DNA of 45,147 nt from Betaproteobacteria bacterium (GCA_025363575.1 JANYDM010000178.1:1-45147), one strand, 5' to 3'; shown: positions 36,786-44,873, counted from the first letter of the stretch. A program made the numbers and translations. The notes: generated from the sequence alone by a model not told the origin.

Positions 36786-38303
36786 ATGTGCGGCATCTTA
36801 GGCGTGGTAGCAAAAAATTCCGTTAACCAGGTCCTCTATGACGGGCTGCTGGTGCTCCAGCACCGCGGCCAGGACGCCGCCGGGATAGTCACCGCCGAGG
36901 GCGCCACCTTCCACATGCACAAAGGCGGCGGCATGGTGCGCGACGTCTTCCGCACCCGCAACATGCGCGGGCTGCTCGGCGCTTGCGGCATCGGACACAC
37001 ACGCTACCCGACCGCCGGCTCTGCATGGTCTGCCGCCGAGTCCCAGCCGTTTTACGTTAACTCGCCGTTTGGCATTGTGCTTGGCCACAATGGCAACCTG
37101 ACCAATACCGCGCAACTGAAAAGCGATCTGTTCCGCCAGGATCTGCGCCACGTCAACACGAATTCGGATTCCGAAGTGCTGCTCAATGTGCTTGCGCACG
37201 AATTGCAGGAGGGGGCGGCCAACTACAAGCTCGATCCAGCCACGATATTCGCGGCGGTTTCCGGCGTGCACCGGCGCTGCCGCGGCGCGTACGCGGTAGT
37301 GGCAATGATCGCGGGCTATGGTTTGCTCGCGTTTCGCGATCCGTACGGCATACGCCCGCTGGTCTACGGCAAGATGGAGACCGAGCACGGCACCGAATAT
37401 CTGGTGTCGTCGGAATCGGTAGCGCTGGACGCGCTCGGTTACCAGCTTGTGCGCGATATCGCGCCGGGCGAGGCCATCTTCATCGACGAAGACGGCCACT
37501 TCTACGCCCAGCAATGCGCGCTCAATTCGACGCTCAATCCGTGTATTTTCGAATACGTTTACCTCGCGCGGCCCGATTCAGTGATGGACGGCATTTCGGT
37601 CTACGAGACGCGCCTGCGCATGGGCGAAAGCCTGGCCGACAAAATCAAGCGTGAATACGGCCATCTCGATATCGATGTCGTGATTCCGATTCCCGATTCG
37701 AGCCGTCCGGCCGCGATGCAGCTCGCGAACCGGCTGAACCTGCCGTACCGCGAGGGTTTCATCAAAAACCGCTACATCGGGCGCACGTTCATCATGCCGG
37801 GGCAGGGCATCCGCAAAAAGTCGGTGCGCCAGAAGCTGAATGCGATCGGCATGGAGTTCAAGGGTAAGAATGTGATGCTGGTCGACGATTCGATCGTGCG
37901 CGGCACCACCAGCCGCGAGATCGTGCAGATGGCGCGCGAAGCCGGTGCGCGCAAAGTGTTCTTCGCGTCGGCGGCGCCGCCTGTGCGATTCGCCAATGTC
38001 TATGGCATTGACATGCCGACGCGCGACGAGCTGATCGCGACCGGCCGCAGTGACGAGGAAATCGCGCGCGAGATCGGCGCCGATCAACTGATTTATCAAG
38101 ACCTCTCCGCGCTGATCGACGACGTGCGGTCGGTCAATCCGAAAGTAACTGCATTCGAAGACTCCTGCTTCAGCGGAAATTACGTCACTGGCGACGTTAC
38201 GCAGGCGTATCTCGACGGCGTCGAAGCGCAGCGCCGCGAAGGCAGCAAGCAGGCAGCATTCGCGGCGTCGCAGCTCGATCTTAACCTCGAGGTAGTCGAC
38301 TAA
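36786..38303 (+). CDS. purF: Amidophosphoribosyltransferase
   Basis: First committed step of purine synthesis: makes phosphoribosylamine from PRPP and glutamine. It has 505 residues. The N-terminal nucleophile is Cys2 (MCGILGV, exposed after Met removal), with [10 protein letters not shown] and GHNGNL in the glutaminase domain; the PRPP-binding [14 protein letters not shown] lies in the C-terminal phosphoribosyltransferase domain. There is no N-terminal propeptide, so it is the E. coli type. It closes the accD-folC-dedD-cvpA-purF block. Confidence 0.97.
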   Translation: MCGILGVVAKNSVNQVLYDGLLVLQHRGQDAAGIVTAEGATFHMHKGGGMVRDVFRTRNMRGLLGACGIGHTRYPTAGSAWSAAESQPFYVNSPFGIVLGHNGNLTNTAQLKSDLFRQDLRHVNTNSDSEVLLNVLAHELQEGAANYKLDPATIFAAVSGVHRRCRGAYAVVAMIAGYGLLAFRDPYGIRPLVYGKMETEHGTEYLVSSESVALDALGYQLVRDIAPGEAIFIDEDGHFYAQQCALNSTLNPCIFEYVYLARPDSVMDGISVYETRLRMGESLADKIKREYGHLDIDVVIPIPDSSRPAAMQLANRLNLPYREGFIKNRYIGRTFIMPGQGIRKKSVRQKLNAIGMEFKGKNVMLVDDSIVRGTTSREIVQMAREAGARKVFFASAAPPVRFANVYGIDMPTRDELIATGRSDEEIAREIGADQLIYQDLSALIDDVRSVNPKVTAFEDSCFSGNYVTGDVTQAYLDGVEAQRREGSKQAAFAASQLDLNLEVVD

Positions 38304-38320
38304 GCTGCGCGGACGTGAAT

Positions 38321-38349
38321 TTGACAAGTTATCCACGGGCGGGTAACTT
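38321..38349 (+). promoter_or_regulatory. Promoter just upstream of the SAM-II aptamer
   Basis: A perfect TTGACA (38321-38326) is followed after 17 bp by TAACTT (38344-38349, three of six to consensus). Transcription would begin near 38356, exactly where the riboswitch P1 stem starts (38357). A 10-bp hairpin (38325-38334 with 38341-38350) overlaps the promoter and may be an operator or chance. Confidence 0.55.
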
Positions 38350-38356
38350 GCGATCT

Positions 38357-38441
38357 GCGCCGATTTGAGATCAGCTTGCGGGCGCCGCCGGTACAGGTAA
38401 GCAGCATACACCGGACGAAAAATAAATACGGCTAAAGCGAG
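38357..38441 (+). promoter_or_regulatory. SAM-II riboswitch aptamer
   Basis: The SAM-II core can be read in order. P1 is GCGCC (38357-38361) with GGCGC (38381-38385). Loop L1 opens with GATTTGA (38362-38368) and closes with CTTGC (38375-38379). An A-rich ATAAAT (38422-38427) and the hallmark GCTAAA (38431-38436) complete it. TTGC can pair with GCTAA as in the known pseudoknot, and TCAGC with GCGA extends it with one bulge. An extra hairpin (CCGGT 38388-38392, ACCGG 38410-38414) sits between P1 and the A-rich strand. The match is to the SAM-II consensus as I remember it; no covariance search was run. Confidence 0.82.
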
Positions 38442-38445
38442 CCAG

Positions 38446-38480
38446 AACCCGGTCCGCGCTAGCTGATCGGGTTTTTTATT
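38446..38480 (+). terminator. Intrinsic terminator: expression platform of the riboswitch
   Basis: AACCCGGTC (38446-38454) and GATCGGGTT (38465-38473) make a 9-bp stem with one G-T wobble and a 10-base loop, followed by TTTTATT (the run is six T including the stem end). It ends only about 12-15 bp before the start codon at 38493. AGCTGATC (38461-38468) in its loop and 3' arm is the exact complement of GATCAGCT (38369-38376) in the aptamer loop. Confidence 0.82.
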
Positions 38481-38492
38481 GGGAAATTTTTC

Positions 38493-39719
38493 ATGAAGAA
38501 CGGCTTTACCACGACGATCCTGCATGCGGACCTCGATGCGCCCATCGAGCACTTTGCCGTGCACAAGCCGATGCACACTGCAGTGGCCTACGGTTATGCC
38601 GACGCGCGGGAACTGGCGAAGGTATTCAAAGGCGAGCAGTCCGGCTATGTCTACGGCCGCCAGGGCAACCCCACCACTGCTGCGCTGGAAGCGAAAATCA
38701 GCAAGATGGAAGGCGGCATCGCGAGCGCCTGTTTCAGCACCGGCATGGCTGCAATTGCTGCCACATTCCTCGCCTTGCTGCGCGCCGGCGATCACGTCGT
38801 ATCGAGTTCGTTTTTGTTCGGCAACACTAATAGCCTGTTCGGTACTTTTGGCGCCTTGGGTATCGACATCAGCTTTGTCGACGCCACCGACGTCAACAAC
38901 GTCGCGCAGGCGATCCGGCCCAATACCCGGCTGGTATTCGTGGAAACCATCGCCAATCCGCGCACCCAGATCGCCGATCTGGCGCGCATCGGCGAACTTT
39001 GCGCCACTCGCGGCGTGCTCTACGTGGTCGACAACACGATGACTTCACCTTATCTGTACCAGCCGAAGCGGGACAAGGCGAGTCTTATCATCAATTCGCT
39101 GACCAAGTACATCGGCGGTCACGGCAATGCATTGGGAGGCGCTGTGACCGATACCGGGCTTTACGACTGGACGCGTTTTCCCAATATTTACGACAACTAC
39201 AAGAACGCGCAGTCCGCGCTCTGGGGAATATTGCAGATACGCAAGAAGGGATTGCGCGATATCGGCAGCACGCTGGCAGCGGAAGCCGCCCACCGCATTG
39301 CGACCGGCGCCGAAACGCTGGCGTTGCGGATGGAGAAGTCCTCCGATAACGCACTGCAACTCGCGCGCTTCCTGGCCGCCCACCACAAGGTGACCAAAGT
39401 GTATTACCCGGGTCTCGAAGACCATCCGCAGCACCGGCTTGCGCGGGAGCTCTTTAAAACCTGCGGTGCGCTCATGAGTGTGGAACTGGCAGATGGCATC
39501 GACTGCTTCGATTTTCTCAATCGGCTGATGCTCGTGATCTCATCCAGCCACCTGGGCGACAACCGGACGCTGGCGATTCCAATCGCCCACACAATCTATT
39601 GGGAGATGGGTCCCGAGCGGCGGGCGGAGATGGGCATCGCCGACTCGCTGATCAGGCTGTCGGTAGGCATCGAAGACCTCGATGACCTGATCGGCGATTT
39701 CAAGCAGGCGCTCGCCTGA
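38493..39719 (+). CDS. Cystathionine gamma-synthase family PLP enzyme (probable homoserine-ester sulfhydrylase or CGS)
   Basis: A 408-residue Cys/Met-metabolism PLP enzyme. The Schiff-base lysine is Lys205 in NSLTKYIGGHGNALGG; VYGRQGNPT and FSTGMAAI bind cofactor. Position after purF is where Pseudomonas has metZ (O-succinylhomoserine sulfhydrylase), but the sequence (PMHTAVAYGYADARELAKVFKGEQ, WTRFPNIYDNYKN) belongs to another subfamily than the MetZ I recall from P. aeruginosa, so I give no symbol. GGGAAA at 38481-38486 is a ribosome site. The SAM-II element upstream ties it to methionine synthesis, with SAM as end-product signal. Confidence 0.88.
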   Translation: MKNGFTTTILHADLDAPIEHFAVHKPMHTAVAYGYADARELAKVFKGEQSGYVYGRQGNPTTAALEAKISKMEGGIASACFSTGMAAIAATFLALLRAGDHVVSSSFLFGNTNSLFGTFGALGIDISFVDATDVNNVAQAIRPNTRLVFVETIANPRTQIADLARIGELCATRGVLYVVDNTMTSPYLYQPKRDKASLIINSLTKYIGGHGNALGGAVTDTGLYDWTRFPNIYDNYKNAQSALWGILQIRKKGLRDIGSTLAAEAAHRIATGAETLALRMEKSSDNALQLARFLAAHHKVTKVYYPGLEDHPQHRLARELFKTCGALMSVELADGIDCFDFLNRLMLVISSSHLGDNRTLAIPIAHTIYWEMGPERRAEMGIADSLIRLSVGIEDLDDLIGDFKQALA

Positions 39720-39769
39720 TCAGGGCAAATGCTCAGCGGATATGAAGCGGAGTTTGCAGAGCTGAGATT

Positions 39770-40405
39770 TCAGCGCCGGCAGTAGACCGACGTGTGGTGG
39801 CATTGCGAATTCAGGTAATAGCCGCGATCGAGTAGAAAGCGGTATATCTCCGAGTGTTGCGGGGCGTTCAGATCGATACTTTGATCTTCGACGGCAATAA
39901 TGGCGGGTTCCCGGCGCTGCCAGTCGTTGGAACGTAAAACGGCAAGATCCCCGCCTTCGACGTCGACGTTCAGAAAGTCCACGTGCGCTATTCCGGTCGC
40001 GTCGAGTAATTCGTCGAGGCGCCGGACTTCGACTTGCCGGGTGCCGGCACGCTTAGCGGTGGTTTCCGCCGAATATTTTGCCGCCACGGCAGGGTCCAGC
40101 GTGTTCATTGATCCACCCTCGAACAACAGCAGCGTGGCCGCCCCGCTGGTATCCGAAACCGCGCAGTTGTGAACGATGTCTTCGGGGCGCGCCTGCGCGT
40201 AGAGCGGCAGATACTGCTGGTCCGCATCGACGACGAGGCCTCGCCAGCCGGCGCAATACATTAGATAGGTCACCGAGTAGTTCGTCGGATGAAAGCAGCC
40301 AATGTCGACATAGGTTCCCGTCGGCCGGTAGCCGAAAAGCTTCCACACCAGCCGGTCTTCCCCGCACTGGGAGTACGAGGGGATCGGAAATGTCATCTTC
40401 GCCAT
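39770..40405 (-). CDS. FkbM-family methyltransferase
   Basis: A 211-residue SAM-dependent methyltransferase of the FkbM type. The opening YSQCGEDRLVWKLF and the SAM-binding GTYVDIGCFHPTNYS and LVVDAD are typical; DFLNVDVEGGDLAVL is the family motif IV. FkbM proteins methylate hydroxyls on polyketides, glycans or lipids; the substrate here is unknown. It follows lpxH by 9 bp and may be in its operon, which would hint at a surface-glycan or lipid A-related role (inference only). Confidence 0.88.
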   Translation of the reverse strand: MAKMTFPIPSYSQCGEDRLVWKLFGYRPTGTYVDIGCFHPTNYSVTYLMYCAGWRGLVVDADQQYLPLYAQARPEDIVHNCAVSDTSGAATLLLFEGGSMNTLDPAVAAKYSAETTAKRAGTRQVEVRRLDELLDATGIAHVDFLNVDVEGGDLAVLRSNDWQRREPAIIAVEDQSIDLNAPQHSEIYRFLLDRGYYLNSQCHHTSVYCRR

Positions 40406-40414
40406 CGCGTATGC

Positions 40415-41140
40415 CTACGCCGGCAACGGTATTGCGCGGCAACCCGCACCGTCGCAGGCGAGATAGCTGCCGCGCGTATACCAATCGGCGAGCACCCAGC
40501 GCTCGCACTGATGGCCGTCGACCACGTGCTGGTGCCGTGCCGGACGGTGGGTATGGCCGTGGATCAGGCGCGGGTAGCGGTATTCGCGCAGCACCGCTTC
40601 AACGGCCGCGGGTGTCACGTCCATGATGGCTTCCGATTTGAGCTGCTTCTTTTCAGTATTTTCCGCGCGCAAGCCAGCGATGATTTCCTTGCGCGTGGTG
40701 ACAGGCTGTGTAAGGAACTGCTGCTGGAATTCCGGATTGCGCACTTTGGCGCGGAATTGCTGGTAACCGGTGTCTTCCGTGCACAAGGTGTCGCCGTGCA
40801 TTAGCAACGTGGGTGTGCCGTAGAGCGTAAGCAGAATCGGATCGGGCAGCAGCCTGGCGCGACAGGCGGCGCCGAAACGCTCGCCGATCAGGAAGTCGCG
40901 GTTGCCGTGCATGAGATAGAGCGCAACGCCGCTGTCGCTGAGTGTGCGTAGCGCCGACAGCACCGAGCCATTGAACTCGTCGTCATCGTCGTCGCCTGCC
41001 CAGTATTCGAACAGGTCGCCGAGGATGTAAAGCGCTTCAGCGCGTGCGGCGGGACCGCGCAGAAAATCGAAAAACGTCTGGTTGATGGCGGGACGGGAAG
41101 GGCAGAGATGCAGGTCGGAAACAAAAATGCTGTGCGCCAT
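40415..41140 (-). CDS. lpxH: UDP-2,3-diacylglucosamine diphosphatase
   Basis: Cleaves UDP-2,3-diacylglucosamine to lipid X in lipid A synthesis; a peripheral inner-membrane calcineurin-like phosphoesterase. It has 241 residues with the full set of metal-binding motifs: FVSDLHL, LGDLFEYWAGDD, HGNRDF, MHGDTL and HGHTHRPARH. The start ATG at 41140 touches the second copy of the dispersed repeat. It lies next to ppiB, as in Pseudomonas. Confidence 0.95.
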   Translation of the reverse strand: MAHSIFVSDLHLCPSRPAINQTFFDFLRGPAARAEALYILGDLFEYWAGDDDDDEFNGSVLSALRTLSDSGVALYLMHGNRDFLIGERFGAACRARLLPDPILLTLYGTPTLLMHGDTLCTEDTGYQQFRAKVRNPEFQQQFLTQPVTTRKEIIAGLRAENTEKKQLKSEAIMDVTPAAVEAVLREYRYPRLIHGHTHRPARHQHVVDGHQCERWVLADWYTRGSYLACDGAGCRAIPLPA

Positions 41141-41213
41141 AGGATTGAGGAGCCGGGATCGAGGAGTGAGGGCCAGTGCTTTGCTCGACCCTCAATCCAC
41201 GATCCTCAATCCT
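41141..41213. repeat. Dispersed repeat with inverted ends, copy B
   Basis: AGGATTGAGGA (41141-41151), GATCGAGGA (41157-41165), CCTCAA (41190-41195) and ATCCTCAATCCT (41202-41213) repeat, in the same order and spacing class, the blocks of copy A at 2130-2218. It fills the whole 77-bp gap between the lpxH start codon and the ppiB stop. The central part differs in sequence and is 16 bp shorter. Confidence 0.75.
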
Positions 41214-41217
41214 GCCG

Positions 41218-41709
41218 TCAGACCACTTCCGCTTTCTCGATGACAACATCGTCGACCGGCACGTTCTGGTGGCCCATGCGAGTGCCCGTCTTGACGCCCT
41301 TGATCTTGTCGACAACGTCGGTGCCGCCCGTGACTTTGCCGAACACGCAGTAGCCCCATCCCTGCGTATTGGGCGCGGTGTGGTTAAGAAAATCATTGTC
41401 GGCGATGTTAATGAAAAACTGCGCGGTGGCCGAATGCGGATCCGAGGTGCGCGCCATGGCGACGGTGTACTTGCCGTTCTTGAGCCCGTTGTCGGCTTCG
41501 TTCTTTATCTGCGCGCCGGTCGGCTTTTGCTTCATGCCGGGCTCGAAGCCGCCGCCCTGAATCATGAAGCCATCGATCACGCGGTGGAAAACGGTGTTGT
41601 TGAATTGGCCGCTTTTCACGCAATTCAGGAAGTTCTCGACCGTGACGGGCGCCTTGGCCGCGTCGAGTTCGAGAGTAATGATGCCGAGCTTGGTGTGCAG
41701 CTTGACCAT
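41218..41709 (-). CDS. ppiB: Cytoplasmic cyclophilin-type peptidyl-prolyl isomerase
   Basis: Catalyses cis-trans isomerisation of prolyl bonds; 163 residues, no signal peptide (start [21 protein letters not shown]), so cytoplasmic. The cyclophilin core is present: [19 protein letters not shown] with the catalytic Arg, [12 protein letters not shown] and [11 protein letters not shown]. It follows ppiA by 10 bp in the same direction; the two are about half identical by eye and probably arose by tandem duplication. Confidence 0.93.
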   Translation of the reverse strand: MVKLHTKLGIITLELDAAKAPVTVENFLNCVKSGQFNNTVFHRVIDGFMIQGGGFEPGMKQKPTGAQIKNEADNGLKNGKYTVAMARTSDPHSATAQFFINIADNDFLNHTAPNTQGWGYCVFGKVTGGTDVVDKIKGVKTGTRMGHQNVPVDDVVIEKAEVV

Positions 41710-41719
41710 GATGCGTCCT

Positions 41720-42307
41720 TTACTTGGCGGCCGGTTTGTCGGCGGTTACAATTTTCGCGTCTTCGATGACAATGGTTTTTCGCGGCACGTCGGAAGGGAA
41801 AGGTCCCATTGGGCCGGTCTCTATCGCGGCTATCTTGTTCACGACGTCCATGCCCTTCGTGACTTTGCCGAATACGGTGTAACCCCAGCCTTGCGGGGTC
41901 GGCGCCGAATAATTGAGAAAGTCGTTGTTCTTGTGGTTGATGAAAAACTGCGCCGTCGCTGACTGCGGGTCGGAAGTGCGTGCCATGGCAATTGTGCCCA
42001 AGTCGTTCTTGAGCCCGTTGTTGGCCTCGTTTTGCACCGGTGAGCGGGTCTTTTTCTGCTGGAAATCGGCGGTGAACCCGCCGCCCTGAATCATGAACGT
42101 CGGAATCACCCGATGAAATATCGTTCCTTTGAAGTGCCCTTCTTTCACGTACTGCAGAAAGTTCTCGACGGTCTTCGGCGCTTTATCCGGATAGAGTTCC
42201 AGCGTAATGGTGCCCATATTGGTCTTTAATTCGACCTCGGGATTCGCCGCAACGGCGAGACTGTTGACGGCAAAAGCGAGCAACAAAGCGAAAAATGTAG
42301 TTTTCAT
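41720..42307 (-). CDS. ppiA: Periplasmic cyclophilin-type peptidyl-prolyl isomerase
   Basis: Same fold as PpiB but with a signal peptide ([17 protein letters not shown], cleavage near residue 21), so it folds proline-containing proteins in the periplasm. It has 195 residues from the ATG at 42307; the frame is open further upstream to 42613 but that part lies within the L,D-transpeptidase gene and is not coding in this frame. Core motifs are [29 protein letters not shown] and [17 protein letters not shown] lies 3-8 bp upstream of the start. Confidence 0.93.
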   Translation of the reverse strand: MKTTFFALLLAFAVNSLAVAANPEVELKTNMGTITLELYPDKAPKTVENFLQYVKEGHFKGTIFHRVIPTFMIQGGGFTADFQQKKTRSPVQNEANNGLKNDLGTIAMARTSDPQSATAQFFINHKNNDFLNYSAPTPQGWGYTVFGKVTKGMDVVNKIAAIETGPMGPFPSDVPRKTIVIEDAKIVTADKPAAK

Positions 42308-42393
42308 GGTCTTCTGGTTGGGAAATAAAAAAAGTGGAGTTAAATGATGACAAAGCCGGACTGCGCCCGATTTGGCAGTTAACAATTCTGCGG

Positions 42394-43647
42394 TCAGGCG
42401 CTGCCTTCGTACAATATGCGCCACGCGCCTTTGTCGAAAATCCAGTACTGGCGCTTCTTCATTTGGTTCGAGAGGTTGCTGCTCGAGTACTCTTGATCGA
42501 ACGTAACGACGGCGAGGTCGTCGCGTCCCGGATACAAAAACGCGCTGACGCGTTCGAGCTTGACCTTGACGTAATTCTTGGCAGCATTGACCTGCCGCTT
42601 CTGCCGGGACCATGCGGCGAGATTCTGCCCACCCGTCGAGAATCCCGGCGCGTAATGTTTAAGGTAGGTGTCGGCATCGAGGCTCTCCCAGTCGCGCCGC
42701 CACGCTTCCACGCTTCCCATCAGGTCTTTGCGCACTTCGCCGAGGGTCTCCGGTTTGATCCACTCGATGCCGTCCGTGATGATGACGGGTGTCACGCCGA
42801 TGCGCATGTTCTTGCCGAGCGTTTCGAGGTCCTGATTGGTCAGCACCACGCAGCCGTCGCTGGCGCGGGGCGGGCGGCTATAGGTGTCCAGCGGCACGCC
42901 ATGCAGCCAGATGCCGTTGCCTTCGCGGCCCTCGCGCCTGTCCATCTCGTTCGGATAACTGATCGGGAATGCGCCGATGCCGTAAAGAGCGCCAAGCTTG
43001 GCGCGCGGCAGATTGTCGGTAACGTGATAGACGCCAAGCGGCGTTTTCTTGTCGCCTTGCCGCATCTTGTCGGTGCCGTTCCTGCCGCTGGTCACATAGT
43101 AGTCGGCGAGGTAGCGCGGCACGCCATTGTTGTTCTCAAACACATAGAGCGTTGACTGCCGCGTATCGACGATCAGTACATGCTTTTGCTCGGGGCTCAT
43201 CTGCAGCAGGTATTTGGGCACGCGGTCGGCGGGGCGCTCGAACTGGTAACGCGCAAGGCGCGCGCGTACTTCGGCGCGCAAGTCCTCGATGCGTTCGCGC
43301 GGGGCATTGGGCGCTTCGCCGATCTCGCGCAAAGGCCGCGAGCGCGCAAGCAACAGGTCGCCTTTGATCAGGTGCGCAAGCCGGAAGTTTGGATAGCTGC
43401 GTATGACTGTTTCGACCTCGGCCAGCGCCGCATCAAGGCGGTTGTTGCGAATCTCGATCAACGTCTTGACGAGCATCGCTTCCGGTTCTATCTGCGTGGC
43501 CTCGACGCTGGCTGCCGCGGGTTTCTGGGCTATCTGCCGGTTGCCCATGGCTGCGGCATCGGCCGCGCTGACGGCGAAAAGTGCGGCGGCGAACATCTGC
43601 ACGAGCCGGGCCGCGGGGCCGGTCTGCCGCTGGATCAGGGTAGCCAT
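42394..43647 (-). CDS. L,D-transpeptidase (YkuD family) with C-terminal NTF2-like domain
   Basis: A 417-residue periplasmic peptidoglycan enzyme that would cross-link or attach proteins to meso-diaminopimelate. It has a signal peptide (MFAAALFAVSAADAAA), a helical region (about 45-130), and a YkuD catalytic domain with His249 (WLHGVPLD) and the nucleophile Cys266 in the variant motif SDGC (usual SHGC). Residues 310-417 are an NTF2/SnoaL-like domain also found at the end of the upstream TPR protein. The ATG at 43647 shares one base with the TPR gene's stop (TGATG), so translation is coupled. Confidence 0.88.
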   Translation of the reverse strand: MATLIQRQTGPAARLVQMFAAALFAVSAADAAAMGNRQIAQKPAAASVEATQIEPEAMLVKTLIEIRNNRLDAALAEVETVIRSYPNFRLAHLIKGDLLLARSRPLREIGEAPNAPRERIEDLRAEVRARLARYQFERPADRVPKYLLQMSPEQKHVLIVDTRQSTLYVFENNNGVPRYLADYYVTSGRNGTDKMRQGDKKTPLGVYHVTDNLPRAKLGALYGIGAFPISYPNEMDRREGREGNGIWLHGVPLDTYSRPPRASDGCVVLTNQDLETLGKNMRIGVTPVIITDGIEWIKPETLGEVRKDLMGSVEAWRRDWESLDADTYLKHYAPGFSTGGQNLAAWSRQKRQVNAAKNYVKVKLERVSAFLYPGRDDLAVVTFDQEYSSSNLSNQMKKRQYWIFDKGAWRILYEGSA

Positions 43648-44696
43648 CAACTGCCGACGCGCTCCTGCTGTATAAGCCAGCGCTCGCCGGTTTTGACCAG
43701 CACCAGTGTCTTGGTGCTCGCGACCTTGAGGTTGGCCGAGCGATAGCTCTGGCGAAACGTCACGGATGCGCGATTGCTGTCCGTGAATTTCACCTTGGGC
43801 GACTCGACGCGTACGTCTATTTTCTTAGGCTTGGCGATGCGCGCTTTGCGCGCAGCCGCCCAATCGGCGCGCGGCTCGCCGCCCGGGGTCTGGAAGTCGC
43901 TGGCATAAAATCCGAGGTAGCCATTGACGTCGTTGTCCGACCACGCTTTCGCCCAGCCGTTGACGGTCTTGAGCACGTCGCCGTCATTGGTGGCAGCCGG
44001 TTTGACCGGCTCGACTGCTTTGGTCGCTGCGGCAGGGGCCGTTGTCACCGGCACTACAGGCACGGGAATGACCGCTGCCGGCGGGGCTGCAGCCACTGCC
44101 GGTTTGCTTGCCGCTGCAACAACGGTCGGCGTCGTTTTGCTGGCGGCAGGCTTACCGGTGCCGCGCGTGCCGCTCGAGAAGAGTTCCTTGATCATCTCGA
44201 GCTTGGTTTGCGCGGCAGTGTTGCTCTTGTCGAGCTGCAGCGCCTTGTCGTAAGCCTGCGATGCCATCTTGGCGTAGATATCGCCGAGGTTTTCATGCGC
44301 TGTCGCATAGCTCGGGTGCGTGCGGATTGACATCTCGAGCGCGGTGCGCGCCTTATCGTACTGCCCCTGTGATGCATAGAGCACCGCAAGATTGTTGTAC
44401 GGCTCGGGAAGTTCCGGATAGTCCTCGGTGAGGCCGGTGAATATCCTGATCGCTTCGGCCTGCTTGCTTTGCTCAGTAAGGATGAGGCCTTTGAGAAAAC
44501 GTCCGCGCGCGTCTTTCGGATTTGTTTTTAAAAAATTATCTACGCGCTCGAGGGCCTGCGCCTGCTGACCCGCGCGAAACAGCTTGCCGGCATCTGTGTA
44601 GTCGTCGCTTTGCGCGCCGGCCACCGTGGCGAATAAAATCGCGGCGAGAAAGAACGCGCCTCGTGGAATCCAGCGCCACCGGAAGTGAAAAGTCAT
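43647..44696 (-). CDS. Exported TPR protein with C-terminal NTF2-like domain
   Basis: A 349-residue periplasmic protein: signal peptide (FFLAAILFATVAGA, cleavage near residue 28), four or so TPRs (about 30-165; for example PEPYNNLAVLYASQGQYDKARTAL is split over two helices), an Ala/Pro-rich linker (about 175-235), and an NTF2/SnoaL-like domain (about 240-349) homologous to that of the next gene. Such pairs appear in Cds6/LDT systems; the likely job is to assist the L,D-transpeptidase, which is inference. Promoter elements lie upstream on the minus strand. Confidence 0.85.
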   Translation of the reverse strand: MTFHFRWRWIPRGAFFLAAILFATVAGAQSDDYTDAGKLFRAGQQAQALERVDNFLKTNPKDARGRFLKGLILTEQSKQAEAIRIFTGLTEDYPELPEPYNNLAVLYASQGQYDKARTALEMSIRTHPSYATAHENLGDIYAKMASQAYDKALQLDKSNTAAQTKLEMIKELFSSGTRGTGKPAASKTTPTVVAAASKPAVAAAPPAAVIPVPVVPVTTAPAAATKAVEPVKPAATNDGDVLKTVNGWAKAWSDNDVNGYLGFYASDFQTPGGEPRADWAAARKARIAKPKKIDVRVESPKVKFTDSNRASVTFRQSYRSANLKVASTKTLVLVKTGERWLIQQERVGS

Positions 44697-44724
44697 TGTG
44701 CTATACTTTTTCGGAATTTCAGGG

Positions 44725-44784
44725 TGTTAGTCAACTAATCTAACAGATTTTACCAAGAACCCCGCCTAATTTAAACACGTGTTT
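44725..44784 (-). promoter_or_regulatory. Promoter and palindromes upstream of the TPR/L,D-transpeptidase pair
   Basis: On the minus strand TTTAAA (44775-44770) and TAAAAT (44752-44747) are 17 bp apart, placing transcription start near 44740. An exact inverted repeat (TGTTAG 44725-44730, CTAACA 44740-44745) lies at the start site, and a 12-bp perfect palindrome AAACACGTGTTT (44773-44784) overlaps the -35. Both are candidate operators; no regulator is known. A CCCGCC/GGCGGG pair (44761-44766, 44791-44796) flanks the palindrome. Confidence 0.5.
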
Positions 44785-44805
44785 TGGTCGGGCGGGAAAC
44801 CAGCC

Positions 44806-44873
44806 GGCCGCCTGAGCCTCCCGGGGGTGGCAAACCTGGATGGGCCCCGCCCCGGGGCGCGTCAGGCGAGGCC
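44806..44873 (+). other. GC-rich foldable leader ahead of cysS, unassigned
   Basis: CGCCTGA (44809-44815) and TCAGGCG (44862-44868) are exact complements, extended by GGC (44806-44808) with GCC (44871-44873) after a short bulge, closing a 46-base GC-rich interior that can form its own hairpin (GCCCC/GGGGC, around 44844-44859). It lies 54 bp before cysS. I recognise no known RNA family in it. Confidence 0.4.

Noticed and set aside
38330..38338. TTATCCACG, close to a DnaA box
   Set aside because: A single site, one mismatch, no cluster of boxes, no AT-rich region and no replication genes nearby. It overlaps the promoter hairpin instead.
39732..39766. CTCAGC/GCTGAG hairpin after the cystathionine gamma-synthase-family gene
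   Set aside because: Only a 6-bp stem with a 23-base loop and no T run on either strand, so it is not a convincing terminator.
42308..42613. Upstream extension of the ppiA frame
   Set aside because: It overlaps the 3' end of the L,D-transpeptidase gene. The signal peptide starting at 42307 fixes the real start.
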